Assembly: GCA_017473605.1 (NCBI GenBank)
Contig: JAFUKM010000001.1
Span: forward strand, 111,977 to 175,976
Direction of reading: 5' to 3'
DNA length: 64,000 bases
Origin: Clostridia bacterium
GTDB taxonomy: Bacteria > Bacillota > Clostridia > Christensenellales > Borkfalkiaceae
The notes beneath the pieces are model-generated. The model had not been told where the DNA came from, did no database searches, and was given only the letters and a program-made list of their open reading frames with translations. Below are positions 53,160 through 61,714 of this stretch, in pieces. The position numbers were made by a program, and so were the translations under genes. Within the stretch, counting starts at the first letter, position 1, and the number at the start of each line of letters is the position of its first letter.

Positions 53160-55991
53160 ATGAAAAGGAAATGGCTTTTAGGGTTGGCGGCGTTTTGTAT
53201 GAGCGTTTTTGCTACGGTAGGTTTGGTCGGTTGCGGTGAAAGTGAAGAAAGTCCGTCGGGCGGTGGCGGCGGTACGAATACCGAGCAAGGCGGTGGAAAT
53301 AATGGGGACATAGATGAAAGTATCCCCCAAAATCCTTCGATTGATGACGGCGCAAGCATTGGATTAAAATATCGATTAAGTGAAGATAATACATATTATT
53401 CTGTAATAGGTCTTGGGGAATGTGTAGATACAGAAATTATAATTTCTTCAACCTGCAACGGAAAAAAGGTTGCAGCAATCGTTAGCTCTGCGTTTTCTGG
53501 TTGCGACAATTTAACAAGCGTAGTAATCCCGAACAGCGTCACTACGATTGGTAATGTTGCGTTTTTACAATGCAATAACTTGGACAGTGTATATTATAAC
53601 GGCACAATAGAAGATTGGTGTAAAATTACGTTTGAAAGCGATACGGCAAATCCTATGTTTTATGCTGAAAATTTCTATATATACAATGAAGAGAAAGCGG
53701 ACTACGAATTGTTGACGGAAGTGGTTGTCCCCAATAGTGTAACTTCAATTGGCAATTTTGCGTTCTATGGCTTTGATTGTTTAACAAGCGTAGAGATTCC
53801 CAATAGCGTAACTTCGATTGGCGAATATACGTTCTATAATTGCACCAATTTAACAAGCGTAGAGATTCCCAATAGCGTAACTTCGATTGGCGAATATACG
53901 TTCTATAATTGCACCAATTTAACAAGCGTAGAAATCCCCGATAGTATAGAAAGTATTGATTATTCTGCGTTTGGTGGTTGTAGTAACTTGGAATTTAATA
54001 TTGAAGGCGAATTAAAATATCTTGGAAACGATAATAATTTGTATCTTTACCTTTTTGGGGTAAAGGATAAAAATGTTGAAACTGCGGAAATAAACGCAAA
54101 CTGTAAAATTATCGGCAATTATGCGTTCGAAGATTGCACCAATTTAACAAGCATAGAAATTCCCAATAGTGTAACTTCGATTGGTAGTGATGCGTTCTAT
54201 AGTTGCGATAAATTAGAAAGTGTATATTATAACGGTACAATAGAAGATTGGTGTAATATTACGTTTGTAAGCGGTGCAGCAAATCCTATGTATTGTGCGG
54301 AAAATTTCTATATATACAATGAAGAGAAAGCGGAATACGAATTGTTGACGGAAGTGGTTGTCCCCAATAGTGTAACTTCAATTGGCGATTTCGCGTTCTA
54401 TAATTGCACCAATTTAACAAGCGTAGAAATTCCGAACAGTGTCACTACGATTGGTAGTTATGCGTTTTATGGTTGCACCAATTCAACAAGCGTGGTAATT
54501 GGCGACAGCGTAACTTCGATTGGTAATTATGCGTTCGAAGATTGCGACAAGTTAACAAGCGTATATTATAACGGTACAATAGAAGATTGGTGTAAAATTA
54601 CGTTTGAAAGCAGCTATACGGCAAATCCTATGTATTGTGCTAAAGAATTCTATATATACAATGAAGAGAAAGCGGAATACGAATTGTTGACGGAAGTTGT
54701 TATTCCCGATTCAGTGACGGAGCTTCAAGATTATGCGTTCTATGGCTTTGATTGTTTAACAAGCATAGAAATCCCCGATAGTATAGAAGCTATTGGTATT
54801 GGTGCGTTTTGTGGTTGCTCCAATTTAACAAGCGTAGAAATTCCGAACAGTGTCACTACGATTGGTAATTATGCGTTTTCGGGTATGGAAAAATTAGAAA
54901 GTGTATATTATAACGGCACAATAGAAGATTGGTGCGATATTAGATTTGCTTGGATGCGCATTGGGGAGGTGACTCTGGGTGGCGCAAGCGCAAATCCTAT
55001 GTATTATGCTGAAAGTTTCTATATATACAATAAAGAGAAAGCGGAATACGAATTGTTGACGGAAGTTGTTATTCCCGATTCAGTGACGGAGCTTCAAGAT
55101 TATGCGTTCTGTGGCTTTGATTGTTTAACAAGCATAGAAATTCCGAACAGTGTCACTACGATTGGTAGTTATGCGTTCTATAATTGCAACAAATTAACAA
55201 GCGTGGTAATTGGCGACAGCGTAACTTCGATTAGTAGTTGGGCGTTCTATAATTGCGACGGTTTAACAAGCATAGAAATTCCGAACAGTGTCACTGCGAT
55301 TGGTAGTTATGCGTTCGATGATTGCGACGAATTAACAAGCGTGGTAATTGGCGACAGCGTAACTTCGATTGGTAATTATGCGTTCGATGATTGCGACAAT
55401 TTAACAAGAGTGGTAATTGGCGACAGCGTGACTACAATTGGTGATAATGCGTTTTATAAATGCACCAATTTAACAAGCGTATATTATAACGGTACAATAG
55501 AAGATTGGTGTAATATTACGTTTGGCAATGCAGATGCCAATCCTATGTGTTATGCGAAAAATTTCTATATATACAATGAAGAGAAAGCGGACTACGAATT
55601 GTTGACGGAATTGGTTATTCCTAATTCAGTAACGGAAATAAAGGCTTATGCGTTTTATAAATGCACCAAATTAACAAGCGTGGTAATTGGTGACAGCGTA
55701 ACTTCAATTGGTAATCATGCGTTCTATGATTGCTACTATTTAACAAGCGTAGAAATTCCGAACAGCGTAACTTACATTGGCGAATATGCTTTTTATTATG
55801 TTTGGGGCGAAGATTTAACAAGCGTATATTACAAAGGCACGGCGAGCGAGTGGGCGGAAATTACGATTGGCAATTATAATACCAAATTAACCAAGGAAAC
55901 GAGTTACTACTATATCGAAAACGAAGCGGACGTGCCGACGGACGGCGGTAATTATTGGCGTTACGTGGACGGCGTACCGACGGCGTGGTAA
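53160..55991 (+). CDS. BspA-like LRR lipoprotein under XRE control
   Basis: 943 residues. Lipoprotein signal ending GLVGC, Gly-rich linker, then ~30 LRR_5 units (LTSVEIPNSVTSIGEYTFYNC type). Five copies of a longer module (YYNGTIEDWC...AENFYIYNEEKA...YELLTEV) interrupt them. The last ~60 residues (YYKGTASEWAEITIG, YWRYVDGVPTAW) are nearly identical, also in DNA, to the end of the gene at 46255. AAAGGAG precedes the ATG. Surface adhesin or scavenger role is inferred. Codon use is more AT-rich in the repeat part than in the shared 3' end. Confidence 0.9.
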   Translation: MKRKWLLGLAAFCMSVFATVGLVGCGESEESPSGGGGGTNTEQGGGNNGDIDESIPQNPSIDDGASIGLKYRLSEDNTYYSVIGLGECVDTEIIISSTCNGKKVAAIVSSAFSGCDNLTSVVIPNSVTTIGNVAFLQCNNLDSVYYNGTIEDWCKITFESDTANPMFYAENFYIYNEEKADYELLTEVVVPNSVTSIGNFAFYGFDCLTSVEIPNSVTSIGEYTFYNCTNLTSVEIPNSVTSIGEYTFYNCTNLTSVEIPDSIESIDYSAFGGCSNLEFNIEGELKYLGNDNNLYLYLFGVKDKNVETAEINANCKIIGNYAFEDCTNLTSIEIPNSVTSIGSDAFYSCDKLESVYYNGTIEDWCNITFVSGAANPMYCAENFYIYNEEKAEYELLTEVVVPNSVTSIGDFAFYNCTNLTSVEIPNSVTTIGSYAFYGCTNSTSVVIGDSVTSIGNYAFEDCDKLTSVYYNGTIEDWCKITFESSYTANPMYCAKEFYIYNEEKAEYELLTEVVIPDSVTELQDYAFYGFDCLTSIEIPDSIEAIGIGAFCGCSNLTSVEIPNSVTTIGNYAFSGMEKLESVYYNGTIEDWCDIRFAWMRIGEVTLGGASANPMYYAESFYIYNKEKAEYELLTEVVIPDSVTELQDYAFCGFDCLTSIEIPNSVTTIGSYAFYNCNKLTSVVIGDSVTSISSWAFYNCDGLTSIEIPNSVTAIGSYAFDDCDELTSVVIGDSVTSIGNYAFDDCDNLTRVVIGDSVTTIGDNAFYKCTNLTSVYYNGTIEDWCNITFGNADANPMCYAKNFYIYNEEKADYELLTELVIPNSVTEIKAYAFYKCTKLTSVVIGDSVTSIGNHAFYDCYYLTSVEIPNSVTYIGEYAFYYVWGEDLTSVYYKGTASEWAEITIGNYNTKLTKETSYYYIENEADVPTDGGNYWRYVDGVPTAW
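53781..53918 (+). repeat. Exact tandem 69-bp duplication in LRR gene
   Basis: Two identical 69-bp copies back to back, each one 23-residue LRR (LTSVEIPNSVTSIGEYTFYNC plus two residues). A third partial copy follows. Confidence 0.95.
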
Positions 55992-56004
55992 AAACAAACA
56001 AACC

Positions 56005-56033
56005 AAAAGCGGAGCTTTGAAAGCTCCGCTTTT
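56005..56033. terminator. Terminator, right flank of second LRR unit
   Basis: Identical to 52816-52844 (AAAAGCGGAGC-TTTGAAA-GCTCCGCTTTT). Confidence 0.92.
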
Positions 56034-56088
56034 ACGTTTCACGAAAAAAAGTTCGTGAAAAGAAATTACGGTTGAAAGGCGTAAGTAT

Positions 56089-56117
56089 TTGACAATTTAT
56101 AAAAACTTCGTTATAAT
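56089..56117 (+). promoter_or_regulatory. Promoter of nfnAB
   Basis: TTGACA 56089-56094, 17-bp spacer, TATAAT 56112-56117. Confidence 0.88.
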
Positions 56118-56153
56118 ACTCTATGAGAGTATATTTAGGAGAAAGTTTGTCTT

Positions 56154-56996
56154 ATGTATCAAATCGTAAGCAAAAAGTCGTTGAATCCGACGGTAACGCA
56201 AATGGAGATTTTGGCGCCGTTTGTGGCGAAAAAGGCGCTCCCCGGGCAATTTATTATTTTGCGCGTGGACGAGGACGGAGAACGTATCCCCCTTACTATC
56301 GCAGGCTACGATAGAGAAAAGGGTACGGTTACGATTATTTTTCAAATCGTGGGCGGTTCGACGGAGAGATTGAACCATAAAAACGCGGGGGATTTTATTC
56401 CCGATTTCGTAGGACCTTTGGGCAAGGCTACGCACACGCAAGGGCTTAAAAAGGTTTGCGTTGTCGGCGGCGGCGTTGGTTGTGCTATCGCGCTCCCTGT
56501 GGCGCGCGCTTTGCACGAACAGGGCACGAAAGTTACGTCTATTATCGGGTTTAGAAACAAAGACCTTGTTATTTTGGAAGACGAGTTCAAAGCGGTTTCC
56601 GACGAGTTCTATATGATGACGGACGACGGTTCTTATGGTCGTCAAGGCAACGTTACCGTTCCCTTAAAGGAGATGTTGGAAAGCGGCGAAACGTTTGACG
56701 AGGTGATTACCATTGGGCCGTTGATTATGATGAAATTCGTATGCTTGACGACGAAAGCGTTTAACGTGAAAACGATTGCGAGTATGAACCCGATTATGAT
56801 TGACGGAACGGGTATGTGCGGCGGTTGCCGTCTTACCGTAGGCGGGCAAATGAAATTTGCGTGCGTGGACGGACCGGAATTCGACGGGCACGAAATTGAT
56901 TTTGACGAGGCGATGAGTCGTTCGCGTATGTATTCCGATTTCGAATTGCACGAAAGAGACGACGCGTGCAACCTGTTCAAGCAGGAGGTGAAATAA
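56154..56996 (+). CDS. nfnA: NADH-dependent ferredoxin:NADP+ oxidoreductase subunit A (NfnA)
   Basis: 280 residues. FAD-binding barrel (PGQFIILRVDEDGERIPLTI), NAD-binding part (VCVVGGGVGCAIALPVARAL) and a C-terminal [2Fe-2S] site with cysteines in DGTGMCGGCRLTVGGQMKF and ACVDGPEFDGHEIDFDE. With NfnB it carries out flavin-based electron bifurcation linking NADPH, NADH and ferredoxin in anaerobes (established for the family). Confidence 0.92.
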   Translation: MYQIVSKKSLNPTVTQMEILAPFVAKKALPGQFIILRVDEDGERIPLTIAGYDREKGTVTIIFQIVGGSTERLNHKNAGDFIPDFVGPLGKATHTQGLKKVCVVGGGVGCAIALPVARALHEQGTKVTSIIGFRNKDLVILEDEFKAVSDEFYMMTDDGSYGRQGNVTVPLKEMLESGETFDEVITIGPLIMMKFVCLTTKAFNVKTIASMNPIMIDGTGMCGGCRLTVGGQMKFACVDGPEFDGHEIDFDEAMSRSRMYSDFELHERDDACNLFKQEVK

Positions 56997-56997
56997 A

Positions 56998-58416
56998 ATG
57001 GCGTTTAATATGAATCCTTTGAAAAACCCGATGCCCACGCAGGACGCGCAGGTGCGCAACGGTAATTTCAACGAAGTAGCGCTTGGGTATACCGCGGAGA
57101 TGGCGATAGACGAAGCGAAACGCTGTATCCGTTGCAAACACCGTCCTTGCGTAGCGGCTTGTCCCGTCAATATCGATATTCCCGAATTTATCGCGAAAGT
57201 CGCGGAAGGGGATTTCGAAGGGGCGTATCAAATTATTGCGAAAGATTCTTCTTTACCTGCCGTTTGCGGCAGGGTTTGTCCGCAGGAAAATCAATGCGAG
57301 GGCAAATGCACGCGCGGTATCAAGGCGGGCTGTGAAGCAGTAGGCATTGGCAGATTGGAGCGTTTCGTTGCTGATTGGCACAACGAAAACTGCAACGAAA
57401 AACCGCAAAAGCCTACGCCGAACGGTCATAAAGTGGCGGTGGTAGGCAGCGGACCTGCCGGGCTTACTTGCGCGGGCGATTTGGCGAAGATGGGTTACGA
57501 AGTAACCGTTTTCGAAGCGTTGCACGTGGCGGGCGGCGTACTTGTGTACGGGATTCCCGAATTCCGTTTGCCCAAAGCTATCGTACAAAAAGAAGTGGAA
57601 AATTTGAAGGCGCTTGGGGTGAAAGTCGAAACGAATATGGTTATCGGGCGCGTAATTACGATTGAAGAACTTAAAACGGAATACGGTTTCGAAGCGGTAT
57701 TTATCGGTTCGGGCGCGGGTTTGCCCAAGTTTATGAATATTCCCGGCGAGAGTTTGAAAGGCGTGTATTCGGCGAACGAATTTTTGACCCGCTCCAACCT
57801 TATGAAGGCGTACAAGTCGGACAGCCATACGCCGATTCAGCACGGCAAATGCGTGGCGGTAGTGGGCGGCGGCAACGTGGCTATGGACGCGGCGCGTACG
57901 GCGAAGCGTTTGGGCGCGGAAGTGCATATCGTTTACCGTCGCGGCGAAGAAGAATTGCCTGCGAGAAAGGAAGAAATCGAGCATGCGAAAGAAGAAGGGA
58001 TTATCTTTGATTTGCTCACCAATCCCACGCGGATTTTGGCTACGGAAACTACTGACCCGCGCAACCCGTCGTACGGCTGGGTTAGCGGTATCGAGTGCGT
58101 GCGTATGGAGCTTGGCGAAGCGGATGCAAGCGGTAGACGCTCGCCTAAGGAAATCAAGGGGAGTGAATTTATTATTCCCGTAGACTGTGTGATTATGTCG
58201 CTCGGTACTTCGCCCAATCCGTTGTTGAAAGCGACGACGCCTGATTTGGAAACGTTGCGCCGCGGCGAAATTGCGGTGGACGAAGTAGGTAAAACGTCGA
58301 TAGAAGGCGTATATTGCGGCGGCGACGCTGCAACGGGCGCGGCGACGGTTATCAAAGCTATGGGCGCTGGAAAAGTGGCTGCCAAGGCGATTGACGAATA
58401 TATCCAAAACAAATAA
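56998..58416 (+). CDS. nfnB: NfnB / glutamate synthase small-subunit-like flavoprotein
   Basis: 472 residues, AGGAGGTG upstream of the ATG, 1 bp after nfnA. N-terminal Fe-S domain with CIRCKHRPCVAACPV and CGRVCPQENQCEGKC, then FAD motif VVGSGPAGLTCAGDL, NADPH domain VVGGGNVAMDAARTA and C-terminal YCGGDAATGAATVIKAM. Large subunit of the bifurcating transhydrogenase; GltD alone is excluded by the partner gene. Confidence 0.93.
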   Translation: MAFNMNPLKNPMPTQDAQVRNGNFNEVALGYTAEMAIDEAKRCIRCKHRPCVAACPVNIDIPEFIAKVAEGDFEGAYQIIAKDSSLPAVCGRVCPQENQCEGKCTRGIKAGCEAVGIGRLERFVADWHNENCNEKPQKPTPNGHKVAVVGSGPAGLTCAGDLAKMGYEVTVFEALHVAGGVLVYGIPEFRLPKAIVQKEVENLKALGVKVETNMVIGRVITIEELKTEYGFEAVFIGSGAGLPKFMNIPGESLKGVYSANEFLTRSNLMKAYKSDSHTPIQHGKCVAVVGGGNVAMDAARTAKRLGAEVHIVYRRGEEELPARKEEIEHAKEEGIIFDLLTNPTRILATETTDPRNPSYGWVSGIECVRMELGEADASGRRSPKEIKGSEFIIPVDCVIMSLGTSPNPLLKATTPDLETLRRGEIAVDEVGKTSIEGVYCGGDAATGAATVIKAMGAGKVAAKAIDEYIQNK

Positions 58417-58429
58417 TCGAGAAAGTTTA

Positions 58430-58462
58430 AGACGGAGAGCAGGGCGGTTTTGCACTCCGTCT
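58430..58462 (+). terminator. Terminator of nfnAB
   Basis: AGACGGAG / CTCCGTCT stem with a 17-nt loop and TTTTTT tail. Confidence 0.85.
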
Positions 58463-58519
58463 TTTTTATTGCGCAAAAGGATTTTTTTTGAAAAAAGTTA
58501 AAAAAGAGTGAAAAAACGC

Positions 58520-58548
58520 TTGACTAAACGGTTTGTGATAGGTATAAT
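58520..58548 (+). promoter_or_regulatory. Promoter of tRNA-Pro
   Basis: TTGACT 58520-58525, 17-bp spacer, TATAAT 58543-58548. Confidence 0.82.
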
Positions 58549-58590
58549 GGATTATGCTGTCAGGCGGAAAAGCTTGCGGCGCATACATAT

Positions 58591-58667
58591 TGAGGCATAG
58601 CGCAGTTTGGTAGCGCGCTTGGTTAGGGACCAAGAGGTCGTGGGTTCAAGTCCCGTTGCCTCAACCA
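58591..58667 (+). tRNA. tRNA-Pro (anticodon AGG)
   Basis: Full cloverleaf: acceptor TGAGGCA/TGCCTCA (58591-58597 with 58657-58663), D arm GCGC/GCGC, anticodon stem CTTGG/CCAAG with loop TTAGGGA so anticodon AGG at 58625-58627, T arm GTGGG-TTCAAGT-CCCGT, discriminator A and encoded CCA at 58665-58667. AGG reads proline codons (CCU). It is the likely integration site of the element to its right. Confidence 0.93.
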
Positions 58668-58672
58668 AAAAT

Positions 58673-58714
58673 GGGTAAAAATGAGCGAAAATCGCTTGTT
58701 TTTGCCCTTTTTTT
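58673..58714 (+). terminator. Terminator of tRNA-Pro
   Basis: Long interrupted stem, GGG...AGCGA-AAA-TCGCT...CCC (58673-58707), then seven T. Confidence 0.82.
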
Positions 58715-58777
58715 GTGCGTTTTTGCCTGTTTTCCGCCTACTGCATTTTCAAAAAAATGGGGATTTTTTGGGGATTT

Positions 58778-60001
58778 TTACCAGTTATCAAGCTTTTTAC
58801 CTTCTGTAAGAAGGTACTCGTCTGATAAATCACGGTAAGCGTTTGTTAAAGCTCCCGAAGAGTGCCCGACGAACTCGTCGCGCGCTGGGGGCGCAACGCC
58901 CAACTCGTCGCAGCGGGAATAAAACGTCGTTCGCAAATCGTACAGCTTATGCCCGGGCAAAGTGCTTTTCACGTGGTCGCGCATATACCGAACGCAGGGG
59001 AAATATACGGGCTGTGCTTCCAGCTCCCTTGCAAGCCGCTTACATATCGGGATTTTCTTGTATTCCACTTTCCCGTTTTTTCGCTTCGAGTTCACGGCAA
59101 CGATAAACTCGCCTTCGATTTTTGCCGTTTTGTACTCGTTCGGGCGTAGCCCTGTATACAAAGCAAGAGCAAAAGCGGAGCGATACGGCGTTCCATCGAG
59201 CGCGGAAAGCATCGTTTCTTCTTCCGTTCGGGAGAGAGCTTCGCCGTGTTCGCTTTCGTGTTTCACGGGAAGCACAAGTGCAAGCGGATTGCGGTCAAGA
59301 ATACTATGCGCAATCGCCGCTTTGAAAATAACGGATAAAAGGCTGTATATCTCGTCCGCAGTTTTCGTCTTTCCCTGTTCGCATAACCGCCGTATAAGCT
59401 GTTGGCAATGGATAGGGCGGATTTCGGAAAGTCGCAGCTTCCCAAAATGCGGTAAGATATGTAACCGTAAACGGTTCAAGTCGCTTTTGTACGTTTTTTC
59501 CGAAACCTGCAATTTTCGGAAGTTTTCAAAATAGTACGTGGCGAACGCGGAAAAAACCATCGGAACGTCTACGCCGTATTCCCGTTCCCGTTGCTCCGAT
59601 TTCAGCTTTTCTAAAAATCGCGCCTTTGCCTTTTCGACGGTAGGACCGCAAGCGGATATGTTATATCCGTCGCTACGGTAACGCAGTTCGTACGTCCAGC
59701 TGTTCGGGCCGCATTGCTTGTGCCGACAGCGCACTACTTTGTTGTTGATACGGTATTTATTTTTGAATTGTTTTGGCATTTGTAAAATCTCCTTGTCGTT
59801 AAATTCTACAAATCCTACGTTTTCGCCCGACGTCCCCACGACGTCGGGCGTTTTCTTTTGTCCGTTCGGCTCGTTGGTAAACAGCCGAAACATTGCGCGC
59901 CGCTCGTTGGCGTCTTCGTTATGGACGCGTTGCCGCTCCACTACGGAAACGATGAGCTGCGCGGCTTGCTCTAATGCATGCAAATCTCTTTCGGTTAACA
60001 T
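58778..60001 (-). CDS. int: Tyrosine recombinase (integrase)
   Basis: 407 residues from ATG 60001 (AGGAAGG upstream); the open frame to 60349 adds non-family sequence. N-terminal arm-binding-like region, SAM-like core (~165-260), then the catalytic domain with Arg in ALYTGLRPNE, a YDLRTTFYSRC box (usual HxxR has Tyr in place of His) and GHSSGALTNAYRDL with the nucleophile Tyr. Located 110 bp from the tRNA-Pro 3' end, pointing toward it, as at an attL site. Confidence 0.9.
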   Translation of the reverse strand: MLTERDLHALEQAAQLIVSVVERQRVHNEDANERRAMFRLFTNEPNGQKKTPDVVGTSGENVGFVEFNDKEILQMPKQFKNKYRINNKVVRCRHKQCGPNSWTYELRYRSDGYNISACGPTVEKAKARFLEKLKSEQREREYGVDVPMVFSAFATYYFENFRKLQVSEKTYKSDLNRLRLHILPHFGKLRLSEIRPIHCQQLIRRLCEQGKTKTADEIYSLLSVIFKAAIAHSILDRNPLALVLPVKHESEHGEALSRTEEETMLSALDGTPYRSAFALALYTGLRPNEYKTAKIEGEFIVAVNSKRKNGKVEYKKIPICKRLARELEAQPVYFPCVRYMRDHVKSTLPGHKLYDLRTTFYSRCDELGVAPPARDEFVGHSSGALTNAYRDLSDEYLLTEGKKLDNW

Positions 60002-60140
60002 TATCGTAAACCTTCCTATGTAAAAATTTACGCTATAAGCGCATAGGAAAAGTTTACTATGTTTTAACCGTTTTTCAACAAATGGGATTTTGCGGAATTT
60101 ATGGCTATAAATTCTCGCAAGAAATCTTTTGTAAATTGCG

Positions 60141-60596
60141 TTAATTATGTAGCCACACGTTTCCGCAATTCGGACAGACGCATTGCACGTGTGTTCTCGC
60201 TTCAATGGTAAGGTAAGAAATAAAACAAATAAGAGCAAGAAGCGTAAACAGACCGCCAACGATGTAAAAAAATAAAACCCTATTTTCATCGCTGGTTCTA
60301 TCGCTCGTCGTGTTGTTGGGAGGCGTTGCAAGGTTCTCGAACTCTTCAACCGATTCTACCGTCGTTGATGTAAAAATAGCGTCCTCCGCTTTATCTGCTA
60401 AGACGAGCGCAGATTTCCCCGCCCCAATTCGAAAAAGCACAACAGCTATAATCGCACAAAATAACGTGACGATACGCAGGCTGATACATTTATGGTATTC
60501 TGTTATAAATTTAATATTCTTGCTTTTGCAGTTTGGGCAAGAAATCGGTGTGAAAGTTGGATTGTTGGATTGTGACGTTTGTTCTTGATTTTCCAT
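60141..60596 (-). CDS. Zinc-ribbon membrane protein
   Basis: 151 residues. CPNCKSKNI near the N terminus and CPNCGNVW at the C terminus, with two membrane helices (~41-62 and ~108-130) and a Thr/Ser-rich loop between. Paired CxxC ribbons at both ends suggest one or two zinc sites in the cytoplasm. AGGAG precedes the ATG. Function unknown; cargo of the element. Confidence 0.75.
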   Translation of the reverse strand: MENQEQTSQSNNPTFTPISCPNCKSKNIKFITEYHKCISLRIVTLFCAIIAVVLFRIGAGKSALVLADKAEDAIFTSTTVESVEEFENLATPPNNTTSDRTSDENRVLFFYIVGGLFTLLALICFISYLTIEARTHVQCVCPNCGNVWLHN

Positions 60597-60615
60597 AAAA
60601 CACTCCTATATAAAA

Positions 60616-60826
60616 TTATTTTTTTCGTCGCAATATCGCGACGTTTTTTTCTTGTGAGAAAATGGATGCACTTTCCTCATCAGCGAGCTCAACAAGCTTT
60701 TCCATATAAAAGCCGGCGCGATGTTTCAGCTCGTCCGGAAGCTTGCGAAAATCCTATATCAATAGCAAAACGTATTTGGGATAATTCATCGCGCTTCCTT
60801 AAAAGTTTAAGTTTTTGACTGAACAT
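60616..60826 (-). pseudogene. Frameshifted XRE-like regulator
   Basis: AGGAGG then ATG at 60826 and 45 codons (MFSQKLKLLRKRDELSQ, RFAIDIGFSQ) that resemble the start of a Cro/C1 HTH, stopping at 60689. The other frame continues with DFRKLPDELKHRAGFYMEKL to a stop at 60616, a typical XRE C-terminal tail. A single frameshift plus loss of part of the HTH explains both. Confidence 0.6.
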
Positions 60827-60886
60827 ATAAAAACCTCCTGTTTTTATGATAAAGAAAAGCAAAAAATATTACAACAAATGCAATTT

Positions 60887-61231
60887 TTACCCACGTTTTA
60901 ATGCGCCGTCTTCTTGTTCTTCCCGGCGGATTGCTGCGTACGCGGAAACGTGCATCCTGTTTTTCGTGTTCAACGCACGATAATCGTCAAGCAGTTTTTT
61001 TTCGTCCGGCGAAAGGGCAGGTGTGTTTATAGTACCGAAGTCATCGCTTCGCCCCGTTAAAAAGTCAAGAGAGCAACCGAAAAAATCTGCCATACGTGAG
61101 AGAACGTCAAGGGGCGGGACGGCAACAAAATTTTCGTATGCCCAAATATTTTTGCTTGTTGAATTGATTTTTTCGGCAAATTCTTTTTGCGTTAAACCAT
61201 TTTCAAGGCGCAATTCTTTAACTCGTAGCAT
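60887..61231 (-). CDS. XRE-family repressor of the integrated element
   Basis: 114 residues, AAGGAG upstream of ATG. HTH_3 at the N terminus (LRLENGLTQKEFAEKI, STSKNIWAYENF, PLDVLSRMADFFGCSLDFLTG) and a C-terminal tail with DEKKLLDDYRALN. It is divergent from the DnaC-like gene; candidate operator TCTAA-N5-TTAGA at 61257-61271 lies between. Likely the lysogeny or transfer repressor. Confidence 0.88.
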   Translation of the reverse strand: MLRVKELRLENGLTQKEFAEKINSTSKNIWAYENFVAVPPLDVLSRMADFFGCSLDFLTGRSDDFGTINTPALSPDEKKLLDDYRALNTKNRMHVSAYAAIRREEQEDGALKRG

Positions 61232-61256
61232 AAAAATCTCCTTTTTTATTTAATTA

Positions 61257-61308
61257 TCTAATTTTTTTAGAAAAAATACTTGACAATCTAAAATAAATCG
61301 ATTATAAT
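61257..61308 (+). promoter_or_regulatory. Promoter with candidate XRE operator
   Basis: Palindrome TCTAA-TTTTT-TTAGA (61257-61271), then TTGACA 61280-61285, 17-bp spacer, TATAAT 61303-61308. Several further TCTAA copies lie downstream. Confidence 0.65.
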
Positions 61309-61360
61309 TTATTAAAAATCTAATAAAATTCGATTTTGTCTAAATTAGGTAGGTGTAATT

Positions 61361-61714
61361 ATGGAAAGTAGAGTGCAAAGAGAAGATTTTTATACGCAAA
61401 GAAAAATCGCGGCGGAAAGAATTGCCGACGCGAATTTTGAAAAAGCAATGGAAAATGAACAATTTGAAAAACTATATCGAGATTTACACCTAATATTGCC
61501 GTATGAAATGGCAAAAGCAGAGGTTGAAGGCGATATCAAGAAGTTGGAGCTACTCGCGGACGAAAAAAATCGAGTCGAAACAGAGCTCGACTCGATTTTA
61601 CAAAAAATGCAATTAACGCGTTTAGACTTAATCCCGAAAACTATTTGCCAAAAGTGTCGAGATACGGGTTATACCCAAGACGGAAAATTTTGCGATTGTT
61701 ATAGAAATGGCTAA
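61361..61714 (+). CDS. DnaC/DnaI N-terminal-like zinc protein without AAA+ domain
   Basis: 117 residues. Long helical N-terminal part, then a zinc motif C96-x2-C99-DTGYTQDGKF-C111-x-C113, the pattern found between the N-terminal helix and AAA+ domain in DnaI/DnaC helicase loaders. Here the protein ends at that point (CYRNG stop), so the ATPase part is absent. It faces the repressor. May modulate the host loader or replicative helicase, or may be a truncation; not decidable. Confidence 0.7.
   Translation: MESRVQREDFYTQRKIAAERIADANFEKAMENEQFEKLYRDLHLILPYEMAKAEVEGDIKKLELLADEKNRVETELDSILQKMQLTRLDLIPKTICQKCRDTGYTQDGKFCDCYRNG

Noticed and set aside
53160-55991. Regular repeats taken as a CRISPR array
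   Set aside because: Repeats are in frame, 69-bp based and encode LRR units; no spacers or cas genes.
57253-58476. 407-codon minus-strand ORF
   Set aside because: Antisense to nfnB, no recognisable domain.
60579-60818. 79-codon plus-strand ORF
   Set aside because: Antisense to the broken XRE gene, which has AGGAGG and HTH-like sequence.
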